In this document: in pieces, positions 1 to 8,700 of the stretch | Numbering within the stretch: the stretch's first letter is position 1 | Layout of the letters: each line of letters begins with the position of its first letter | Source of the DNA: Dichloromethanomonas sp964477085 | Lineage (GTDB): Bacteria > Bacillota > Desulfitobacteriia > Desulfitobacteriales > Syntrophobotulaceae | NCBI GenBank assembly: GCA_964477085.1 | Contig: CAYZDF010000074.1 | Coordinates: 1-11,296 of the forward strand | DNA: 11,296 nt | Reading direction: 5' to 3' | Notes under the pieces: model-generated | Told to the model about the DNA's origin: nothing | Seen by the model: the letters and a program-made list of their open reading frames with translations, nothing else | Databases searched by the model: none | Translations under genes and position numbers: made by a program

Positions 1-102
1 GACTTTATTTTGTAAAGACACTATATGGAAAGATTAGAAATGTGTCAAATAAAGACCTAATCTGAGCGTTTAAATTGGCAACTACACGTCATTTCGACGA
101 AA

Positions 103-447
103 GCCCATTGGCGTTAAGTTAAGGAATGGATAAGGTATCAATGATTGTCATTCTGAGGAGGCCAACATGGTAAACGGTTATATGGCATATGTTCAATGGC
201 CGACGAAGAATCTTTTTTTCACGCCGGCACAGCCACTCGTGTTTTAACTCCGAGTCAGATCTCATGACCGGCCCAGCCTCGGGAACAGAGATTCTTCGAT
301 TGCAATGGTTTCAATCAACTGATTAGGTAATATTTCCTTTTCATGCATCAAATCACCACGAGTCGCTCCCTCGGAATTACATTCAAGAGATTACTTTCGT
401 ACCATGATGCCGATATCAGATAGTACCTTAACTTGACCCCAATGGGC
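103..447. mobile_element. Possible MITE-like element bounded by 22-bp inverted repeats
   Basis: Bases 103-124 (starting GCCCATTGG and ending GTTAAGTTAAGG in the left copy) match the reverse complement of 426-447 at 20 of 22 positions, and the match stops abruptly at both ends of each arm. The 301 bases between them encode no transposase, so this would be a non-autonomous element or a deletion derivative of an insertion sequence. I cannot assign a family and see no clear target-site duplication. The right arm ends 14 bases before the ATG of the 73-aa ORF, so an insertion could have reshaped that gene's 5' end. Confidence 0.4.
146..298. repeat. Relic of TGTCATTCTGAG/GAAGAATCT interspersed repeat
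   Basis: TGTCATTCTGAG lies at 146-157, CGAAGAATCT at 204-213, and the exact reverse complement AGATTCTTCG at 289-298. These are the signature halves of a short repeat scattered through many bacterial genomes. Here the halves are pulled apart by other sequence, so the copy looks rearranged or interrupted. The 10-bp arms at 204-213 and 289-298 could still pair as a long-loop hairpin. Confidence 0.35.
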
Positions 448-461
448 GAAAGCCCGAATCC

Positions 462-683
462 ATGTTAGGAAATAGAATAGCATGGTTGAGCCCTCTTCTA
501 CAAAATTTTTTATCCAGCAGTACGCCGGGCACCTGTAAAAACCGGGTCAGTTTTTCCCAGTTACTCGATGACATATGTTCAATCGCTGGGGAAGCGGTCA
601 ACGAGTTCTACAAAATGTCTGCGGGAATGAACGAGGCAGTTGGCCATGATGGTCTCAAAATCTTTGGAGGCATTGCGGCTTAA
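462..683 (+). CDS. Small hypothetical protein (73 aa), doubtful
   Basis: I do not recognise this product. The N-terminal 20 residues are mildly hydrophobic (IAWLSPLLQNFL). From about residue 28 on the sequence looks like ordinary soluble protein (SFSQLLDDICSIAGEAVNEF, then a Gly-rich end GLKIFGGIAA), and in this part codon third positions are often G or C, as in a real gene. Against it, there is no Shine-Dalgarno before the ATG and the frame is open only back to a TAA at 429-431. In favour, a strong terminator follows 27 nt after the stop. It may be a small gene or the 3' remnant of a larger one whose 5' end was lost to the adjacent inverted-repeat element. Confidence 0.33.
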   Translation: MLGNRIAWLSPLLQNFLSSSTPGTCKNRVSFSQLLDDICSIAGEAVNEFYKMSAGMNEAVGHDGLKIFGGIAA

Positions 684-709
684 GGCATCGCACATCTGGG
701 TGGACGGAC

Positions 710-756
710 AAAATCCGGTGGCCCGTCGCTTCAGCGGCGGATTTTTCCGGTTTTTT
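710..756. terminator. Probable bidirectional intrinsic terminator
   Basis: AAAATCCG at 710-717 pairs perfectly with CGGATTTT at 738-745. A competing inner hairpin pairs CCGTCGC (723-729) with GCGGCGG (734-740) around a TTCA loop, with one G-U pair. On the plus strand the hairpin is followed by ATTTTT and then TTTTTT at 751-756, a good ending for 462-683. On the minus strand the outer stem ends in a short T run and could end the lipoprotein operon about 150 nt after its last stop. Confidence 0.6.
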
Positions 757-895
757 ATCTATGTATAGCTGAAATGTTTCCCACCCATCTGCATCTTCAA
801 ATTTCCTTTCGCTGAAGCTTGCAGATTCTAAAATGATATGGAAATTATATCGATGTATATAACTTAAAAAATAATTGATTTTAACCACATAAACT

Positions 896-1516
896 CTATT
901 TCTTGCGACTTGGCAAGGTCTTGAACATTTCAATTGTGGCCATCTCTATAGCGGTTCTTTCCATTGTGCCTTTAAGAGCCATCCCAATCAAACCCCCTTG
1001 TCCACTTCTGCCGATTTCTTTGTTTCGCCAGGCAAGCCGGCTATTCCCCTTGTCGAATAAATATCCAGACATCTCGGCGTTACCAGTGCTTCCAAAGGTC
1101 ATCTTGGATGATGAGTCGTCAAGAACCAGGATCAACACCCATCTTGCAGATTCAGGAGGGAGGGATTTGATGAATTCTTCCGTAGGCACCTCAAGTGTAT
1201 CATGTGAGATGTTCAACAAAAGAGATCGATCTTGTTCCACATTATATTTATATCCCCGTTTTTTCAGACTTCGTTCAGCATGTGGCAGCACCCATTTGTC
1301 CAATTTAAGCTGTTTCGTCTGGTCGATTCTGTGGTCCAAAACCGGAAGGACTGTGACACTTTCAACTGTTTTGCCGTCGAATCCAGCCAAAATGAAATCT
1401 GCAGGTTTTGTCGTAGCGCAACCCGACATGACCGCAAAGAGGAATAAACAGATCAGTGAAACGACAAAAAGCGATCCTTGATTTTTTCTTTTAGTGTTGT
1501 TCTTAGTCATTCTCAT
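896..1516 (-). CDS. Putative outer-membrane lipoprotein (206 aa), second gene of the lipoprotein pair
   Basis: The N-terminus is a typical lipoprotein signal: basic residues, a hydrophobic run at about 15-29, then a lipobox ending M-S-G-C at Cys33, followed by ATTKPADF. Residue +2 is Ala rather than Asp, which predicts outer-membrane sorting if Lol rules apply. The mature part opens with a beta-strand pattern (VESVTVLPVLDHRID) like small lipoproteins of the DUF799/GNA1162 type. It ends in a Gly-rich stretch (GRSGQGGLIG, about 169-178) and a basic tail. That family resemblance is from the pattern only; function is unknown. The ATG at 1516 has AAAGGAA four bases upstream; a second ATG two codons on (1510) is better spaced and equally possible. 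It starts 14 nt after the upstream lipoprotein's stop, so the two are surely co-transcribed. Confidence 0.82.
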   Translation of the reverse strand: MRMTKNNTKRKNQGSLFVVSLICLFLFAVMSGCATTKPADFILAGFDGKTVESVTVLPVLDHRIDQTKQLKLDKWVLPHAERSLKKRGYKYNVEQDRSLLLNISHDTLEVPTEEFIKSLPPESARWVLILVLDDSSSKMTFGSTGNAEMSGYLFDKGNSRLAWRNKEIGRSGQGGLIGMALKGTMERTAIEMATIEMFKTLPSRKK

Positions 1517-1530
1517 AATTTCCTTTCGGT

Positions 1531-2181
1531 TTATTTAAGTTCTAGTGTTTCTATTACTACAGGAAGCATGTTCGATATGCTCAATGGACCTTTGTTTGGT
1601 GAGGCGCGATCTTGTATGGCACGAGTCCAAGCCACTCTTTCGTCCTGAATATCATACAAATGGCACTCAAGAACAATTCGTGAACTATCTGAAGTAATTG
1701 CACCGCTAAAGGGATCCCAAAATCCTTTGGGTCCTTTGTGAAGTCGGCATCGAGAGAACAAAAGGTGGGATGCACCTGTCTTTGAGGTTATCCATGACAA
1801 TCGTTCTTTTTGGCCGGCATCCAGGGAAAAGGAATTTTGTTTTATTGTCCGGTAAATGCCACCAAGGTCATCGTTTAACCCGGTATCAATTTCAACGATC
1901 TCACTTACTTCTGAGAGGACAACATTCTTTTTCGCAAATTCTGATCGGAATCCATTAACCAAGGATGCCTTTACTTCAATTTCGGTTTGTTCATCCAATG
2001 TTGAAGGATTTCCGGTGTTAGCATCGATGCATTCTACAATAGGTGAAACCAAGACCATTTTGGTCACACCTGAAATTTGGTCAGTGTTTTTGTTCGAAAC
2101 AGCAGGTGCTGTTGCGCATCCTCCGACAAGAAAAAAGCCTAATAGAACTGCTATGGTAAATATGCTGTGGCGCGATTTCAT
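1531..2181 (-). CDS. Putative outer-membrane lipoprotein (216 aa), first gene of the lipoprotein pair
   Basis: A Sec/lipoprotein signal is clear: MKSRHS, a hydrophobic stretch at about 7-19, and a V-G-G-C lipobox with Cys22 followed by ATAPAVSN. The mature protein starts with a strand-forming segment (GVTKMVLVSPIVEC), then an alternating helix/strand pattern, and later a C-R-C-R-like patch (LLFSRCRLHKGPKG) and IVLECHLYDIQDERVAW. The pattern is reminiscent of envelope lipoproteins with a TolB-N or CsgG-like small alpha/beta fold, but I cannot name a family. The frame is open upstream to a TTG at 2211, but the strong AAGGAGG at 2196-2202 then falls inside the coding region. I therefore take ATG 2181, although the 14-nt spacing is long. 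It has the same layout as its downstream neighbour; the two may be distant paralogues or partners. Confidence 0.82.
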   Translation of the reverse strand: MKSRHSIFTIAVLLGFFLVGGCATAPAVSNKNTDQISGVTKMVLVSPIVECIDANTGNPSTLDEQTEIEVKASLVNGFRSEFAKKNVVLSEVSEIVEIDTGLNDDLGGIYRTIKQNSFSLDAGQKERLSWITSKTGASHLLFSRCRLHKGPKGFWDPFSGAITSDSSRIVLECHLYDIQDERVAWTRAIQDRASPNKGPLSISNMLPVVIETLELK

Positions 2182-2401
2182 TCTATTTTTGTGATCCTCC
2201 TTTTGGTCCAACGTTTAGCGGTATTTCCTATTTTTACACCTAAAAAGTCTTTCTAAACTGATACCTTGAATGATTCTTTATTGAAGGTGCCTGATACGAC
2301 CAGACACTTTAAATTTTCCGGCCTTATCAGGCATCCATCAGCACATTACAAACAAAACAACTTATCACCACAAAAAATTAATCATGCTCATCCTTTTAAC
2401 C
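2182..2401. other. Spacer between RHS stop and lipoprotein start
   Basis: No coding region is visible. Apart from the stem-loop it contains AT-rich DNA from which the lipoprotein pair could be transcribed (minus strand), but I see no -35/-10 pair good enough to annotate. Read-through from the RHS gene is possible because no U-tailed terminator lies between them. Confidence 0.4.
2288..2333. repeat. Long imperfect stem-loop between the RHS gene and the lipoprotein pair
   Basis: TGCCTGATA at 2288-2296 is the exact reverse complement of TATCAGGCA at 2325-2333. After one mismatch, six more pairs form (GGCCGG with CTGGTC read on the minus strand, two of them G-U). This gives a stem of about 15 pairs with a 14-nt AT-rich loop. 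Neither strand shows a T run after the stem, so it is not a standard intrinsic terminator. It could protect or process mRNA, act as a REP-like element, or be a protein site. Confidence 0.55.
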
Positions 2402-2725
2402 TCACGGGTTTATACTGAATATGTCGCAGGTCTCAGTATTGGCATTCGAATCATAATCAAAGCCTCTTTTGACAAGGTTCGTAACGCAAACCCGCCAGCT
2501 ATCATTCGGGGAATTGATTTTGAATGTAGCCAGGCCGGACTTGTTGGTTCTTGCGCTTACATTGCTCACCGACCCCCCGTCTTCAGCAGGGCTGGTGATT
2601 TCGGCATAAACGACCACTCCCTGAATGGGAACATCGTTTTTGTCCAGCACCTGCACAGTTGCAGTTAATTGTGAATTTACCTTGCCTGCCTTAATGGTGC
2701 CTTCAATGCTGTTTACATACATCCA
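2402..2725 (-). other. C-terminal Big_1-like Ig domain
   Basis: The last 108 or so residues contain TIKAGKVNSQLTATVQVLD, VPIQGVVVYAEITSP, SARTNKSGLATFKI and SWRVCVTNLVK, the pattern of invasin/intimin-type (Big_1) domains. Two cysteines (VCV and TETC) may form a disulfide. No sortase, PEP-CTERM or T9SS sorting signal follows. Confidence 0.7.
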
Positions 2726-5700
2726 GTCGGTATCCGGCGTATCGATCTTGTCGAAGTTGGCGGTTAGGGCCCGATCTTTTGTTACCGTGAAAGTGAACTG
2801 CTCAGCCGTCGACACAATCTGGCCGTCTTCTGTCCAGGTTACGAAGGTGTAACCCATGTAAGGCGTAGCCTCAACGGTTACATTGGTACCGTAGTCGAAA
2901 ATTCCGCCTCCGGTAACCGTACCTCCTTCTTCAGGCTGGGCCAACAAGGTCACACTGTATTTATCCACCAGACTGAAGTTTGCCGTCAGATTACGATCTT
3001 TTGTTGCTGTAAAAGTGTAGGCGGCACTTGTTGATACCGGCAGGCCGTCTTCGGTCCAGTTCACGAAGATCCAGCCGGGGTTGGCAATGGCATTAACCGT
3101 CACCTGGGTTCCATTGGTGTAGATTCCGCCTCCTGTGGCCGTGCCTCCTTCATTTGGTTGAGCAAATACCTGGATGTTAAAATTGAGGTCTTTTTGAACC
3201 ACGGTTGTTGTTGTATCGGCGATCTGGGGATGACCTTCGTAGTTACCCGCATTATCTTTGGCTATACTGTAGAAAGCATAGCTGTATCCGGGTTCACCCT
3301 CAAACTCAATGCTGTCGTCCGGGGTACTTTTCCATAGCGTGAATGGGATGTCATTTACGGAAACATAGATATCATAGCCGCCTATGCCTGAGCCGCCGGT
3401 ATCATCCTGTCCGGTGATATACAATATAAACGGGGAAACCGACTCTTCAGGCAATGGGTCAATGTGGCTTTCCGGCAAGCCGGCATCTATTGTAATGGGG
3501 CATTCCAGGACGGGATCAGTTCCAGCGCCGGGGTCGTGTGGATCAATCTGGTTGGTTGCGATAGTTTCCATGAAGTCAAAGGTAATATAGGCAATATTGC
3601 GAAGCTCTGTGCCGGTGGTCAAATCCGGCATGGCCTTGATGTTGTAATTGATATAACCCATTCCACGTCCTGTCCCGTCCTCAGGTGGAAGAAAACCAAC
3701 ATCCACTGCAGGTGGAAGGCCTGTCCACGGATCTACCGAATAGAAATTGGCATACACTTCACCCGTTCCCAAGTTTATTCCTGCTTCGATCTCAATTTCA
3801 AAATCGACGCCATTGAACGTGAACGGCACCTTCTTTTCAAAGCGTTGGCTGCCGACAGGAATCGAAATCATCACATCCCCAAAGCCGATCTCCGTCAGTT
3901 CAAAGGTTGTCCAATCCAGAGCCTCACTTAAAGGATCTCTGATTTCAACAACTTGAGCCGGAGCGGTTGCATCGGGGTCATTTTCAAAATCAATCCGATA
4001 GGGGTAGATTGAATTTATTGAAACATAATTCTGATCGCCGAAACCTCTTGGGCCAGTTTTTATGTTTGGATCAATCGGCCTAGCAAGTCCAACAAGCCAT
4101 TCTAAAATGCTCCCCGGGTCTAAATGTGGTAATTTAATTTCGCCCGGCCCAAGCTGAGTGAAAGCCCAACTGATAGTATCAATTATTATATTCCAAGGGT
4201 TCCAGGTAGCTATAACCTGCCCATCTTCTAAATCAATTGTGGGCAAGAAATTTCTCCCAAATGATTCCCAGTCTAAGGGATCATCTAATTTATTTATAAA
4301 GTCTGTATAATAGGGATCAGAATATAGGTTGTGCCCTTCATCCCAATATCTATCTCTTCTTGCGGCAATATTATCCAAATCCTGCAACCTACCTTCAGAA
4401 TAAGTTGCTGAGTAAATTCCTGAAGTACTTACTGAATAAGTAACTGAAGTACGTACCGTCCGAGCTCTTAAACCGGTTGGATCCGAGTAAATTGAGGGTG
4501 AATTTGCAGCATAAGTGTAAAAATTAGTATTACCACTATTCAAACCAATAGGATCTTGAGAAACAAATTTTCCATTCTTTAAATCATAATATCTCGCTCG
4601 CATAAAATCTAATCCATTTGTTTCTTTCATAACGCCGAACTGCCCAACAAATTTAAATGGATTATAAATCAACTCATTGTTGATGAAATTCTTCCCAAAC
4701 GGCTCATAAACGTATCGATTCACTTTCTGTTGAGCGGAGTTGGTCATCTCCTGAGTATTGCCGATTGCATCAAAGGTATAATAAGTATTTCCAGATTCCT
4801 GTTTCTGTTGTTTCAGCAAACCAAAGCCATGGTCATAAGACACAACCCTTTCTCCGGTTGGGTTGTCGTATTCACCCACCACATTGCCAAAACCGATCGG
4901 ATCAATGACGTAATCGGTAACCGTGCCGTTATCATCGACACGGATACGATTGCCGAAAGCATCGTAGGTGTAAAGCCAGTTGCCCTCGGGGGATGAAACC
5001 GCGACAAGCTTGTTTTCATCGTTATAGGTATAAATCGTCGTCCCTTCCGGGCTGATCTCCCGTATCAGGTTGCCATCGGCATCATACTGGTAAGTGGTAT
5101 TGCTGTTCTGGGTATATTGATTCAGACGATTTGTCGTGTACGTTGTGACTATGCCGTTATCATTTTCCTGAATGCGGTTTCCAAGGGCATCATATGCGTA
5201 TTCAACCCGCTTGCCGGTCGGGTCGGTCCAGGCGGTCAGCTGGCCCAGATCATCGTATTCATAAAGCCATGTGCCCTCATAGTCCTTTCGGCTATCATCC
5301 GGCCGGCTATATGTGGTCTTCATGGAAATCCGGCGGCCTCTGTTGTCATAAGTATAGGAAAATCCTGAAAGTATAGTATTGTCGGATCTAAAATTGATCA
5401 AAAGCTTCAGTCTTCCTGCCGGATCGTAAGTATAAACGGTATAGACACCATTTCCCAATACCTTTTGTTCGAGACGCCCGGCTTTGTCATAATAATAATT
5501 GACCACCGCAGAATTGTTTTCATCCGAAATGGCATTCAGCCGTCCTGCAACATCATAAACATAGTTCAGGACATGACCGAGTTGATTGGTCATGGTTGCC
5601 CGCTGACCGGCTTCGTTATAAGTATATTCCAACCATCTTTCACCGGGATAGGTTATTCTTGTAAGCTGATCGTCCGAGTTGTAGGCAAATAATGTATTGC

Positions 5701-8700
5701 CTTCAGCGTCAGTCGCATTGACCAGATTCCCTCTGGTGTCATAGGTGTATTCCACCCGATTGTTATTCGGGTATATTTTGGAAGTAATTCGACCGTTGTC
5801 ATCTAACTCATATTGAATCAATCCACCACGCCTGTTAGTCCAGGCGGTTGGCTGGCCTGACTCATCAAAGGCCCAGCTTTCCACCGACCCATCGGCATAG
5901 GTTATTGATTGCAAATTACCAAAACTATCATATCCGTATTGAGTAAAGTTACCCCTTGCATCTGTAAGAGAGGTCAGTCGATTCCAGGTGTTGAAATACC
6001 TGAAGCGGGTAGCTTTGCCCAAAGGATCCGAAATATGGATCAAGTTGCCTTTATCATCGTAAGTATAGTTGTAACTTCGGCCAGCCGGGTCGATAATGGA
6101 GGCCAGGTTGAAATTTCCATCATATTTCAAAAAAACACCTTCATTAAGCGGATTGAGCGTTTTTGCCAACATACCATTATGATTCAGATAATAACTGGAT
6201 TTTCCGCTTCCCGCGCTCGCACAGGCTATTGAAACCATTCCGGCGGAATCATAGCTAAATTCAAATTTTTCTTCCTGATTATCTTTGTACATACCGGCCA
6301 GTCTGCCGGTAGCGGTATAGTCATAGTACTGATGAATTCCTCCGGGATAAGCAATGCTTGTCAAGGCATGTTTTTTTGAAACATTCTCTCCGGTGTCGTA
6401 GGTGTACCGGATGGTTTTATTGTCAAAATAAGTTATCCCGGTCAGGTACTCATTGTTCACATTGTAATCATAAGTGGTTTTTCTGCCGACCGGATCGACA
6501 ATTGTATGCAACATCCCGCTTGAATTGTATGCAAGATCCAGATATTGACCGCTGGTATGTTCAATCCGGGTCAGGAGATCGCCAGTATAGATGCAGGTGA
6601 GACGATTGCCGTTGGTATCCTGCACATAATTCAGTTTTCCGTCCGATTTAAAGACCCGCAAGAGACCGTCGGCTTCCCTGTGACTGTATCCGCCGGTGAT
6701 CGCCTGAAAGACCGCATAATCTCCTTCCATGCTGAAGTAAGGACGTCCGGGACGGCTGTCGGGCTGATAGATACGTACTCCCCCGCCGGGAGTATGCAAC
6801 TTTATGGTACCATCCGTTAAAAATTCCAGCCTGTACGCCCAGTTGTGTGACCAGCCGCGCCCCATAATTCCCTGATTATAACGGCTGCTGATATTCTGTG
6901 AATAAAGGCGGTTGAAACTGATGTTCAATCCTGGTGCTGCCACATGGGCATCGGTTGCCGATGACAGTTCACGGACAATATTCAGTCCGTCCGCCTGAGC
7001 AAATTCAAACGCCAGTAATTCACCGACATCATTGACATAAAGTCCCAGTTTGCCGAGATAATCGGCATTGTTGTGAAGCATGCCAATATAGTCTCCCCAG
7101 GTTTCTCCGACCCCGGAAAGGAAGTTGCTCCAGAGGGCATCCCATGTATCCACCGGAATCGAGTCCGGTCGCATAAGGGCTTTCATCTCATGCCAGTTAA
7201 CAGGTTCCGTATTGGTTGCTTGCACGACACCCAACGTAAATGTGATTGGCGGATACTCAAAATCCCATGGTTGCTGCCATCCAGCCCACTGGACAGGGAC
7301 TTTCTTTTTTTCACCCGGCTGGAGCAGTCCTGCGGTGTCACCACTGGCGAGAATCTGAACAGTATTGGCATAGCCTTCGGGCATGGCGTATGTCCAAAAC
7401 CCTCTGGGCGTTGGAGCTTCGTATAAAAAAACTCCTTCGGAGATGAATGCTTTTGCAGGCTTTAGAATTGCTCTTTCATCATCATTCTGCTTAGCCCCTA
7501 TGACCAGCAAAGGAGCGGGCATTGCCGTGTCACCCATATTGGCATACTCCACCCAGATGGTCGCAGGCTGATGGTAGCCCACCTGGCTCGGGAGGATCAA
7601 ATTGGTCTCAAGTTTTGGACCGACAGCCTTGACCAATTTAAAAGGCAATTCATCAAAATCACTCCCGACAGTAACCCCAACCTGATAATAATCGGGATCA
7701 ATCACATCGAAATCAAATGTTGCTCTTAATTGAGTTTCCGATATAAAATCTGTTTGTTTTGCAGTTGCGATGCGCTGACCGTCCCTCATCAAATCAACCT
7801 TTGCTTCCGGGGTGAATCCTGCGCCAAACAAGGTTAGTACAGTGTCAGGAACGTTTCCATGCTGTCCCGGTGTAATTCTAAATAATGAAACACCGGTGAA
7901 AAAATTAACTGTGAGCGTATAGCTGCCATCTCCTGAAATGTCATTGCTGCACACCAGTATATACCAATAGCCCGGCTTTGCTGAAGGAACGATGATTTCA
8001 TGGCTGGCCTGACCATTGACCGCATGCTTGTAGTCATAAATTCCCGGCGTTGGCAATGCTCCGTGCCGCAGATAAATCTGATTGCTTCCAAGACCATCAT
8101 GATCCTCTAATGTCACCTTCATGTGCACACCAAGAGGAACCTCAACGACGTAATAATTGCGATCAGTGGTTGAAGACAGGGAGCCTGAATTTCCCTGATT
8201 ACTAATCAAAGAAGACGGTAAAAATGTATTGAGCTGAACGTCGTCAATGTACCAGCCTGAATTTGTGCTTAACCCTCCTTCATGAAAAAATCCGATACGG
8301 ACCGATTCTCCGGAATATTCGCTTATATCATGAGCCTGAAAAGTCCAGTCCGAACTTTTCTCTGTTTTCTTCAGGGTCACCCATTCTCCCCAAGTTTTAT
8401 CATGACCCATTACCGAGATTTGCACGTATCCATAATGATCGCTGTATCGATACCATTCCCAATACTTTAAGAGTATCCTTTCTTCACCGATAATATGTGG
8501 TATCTTAAAAATAGGACTGATCAGCCGGCTGTCCGTGTGTCTCGAATAATTGCCCGACAGGTTTGTCCCGGCCGCTCCCGTCCCATTGTAAGCAGAACCC
8601 GGACCGCTTGTCGGTACTCCAATCTGCCAGACACCGCAGTCGGTATACCAATTTCCCCAGCCATCCTCGAACGACTGCAAGCTGCCATCCCAGTCCGGTA

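Larger units (their letters stand above)
1..461. other. Non-coding, repeat-rich stretch
   Basis: I see no convincing coding region here on either strand. The stretch contains an inverted-repeat pair (103-124 and 426-447), the halves of a TGTCATTCTGAG / GAAGAATCT type repeat (146-157, 204-213, 289-298), and a small GGGC-GAAA-GCCC hairpin at 444-455. It reads as the decayed remains of small mobile or interspersed repeats. Confidence 0.6.

Noticed and set aside
655..933. 92-aa minus-strand open frame
   Set aside because: It runs through the terminator hairpin, overlaps the end of the lipoprotein gene and has no recognisable protein character.
903..1481. 192-aa plus-strand open frame opposite the lipoprotein gene
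   Set aside because: It is antisense to a gene with a clear lipoprotein signal and ribosome site. Its translation is Ser/Pro-rich without domain features and it has no ribosome site.
3464..3931. 155-aa plus-strand frame inside the RHS gene
   Set aside because: It is a shadow of the strongly supported minus-strand coding frame, with no start signals of its own.
4400..4460. Short repeats with CTGAAGTAC as a possible recombination site
   Set aside because: Only two 9-base copies, explained by the Ser/Thr/Tyr-rich coding of the tip.
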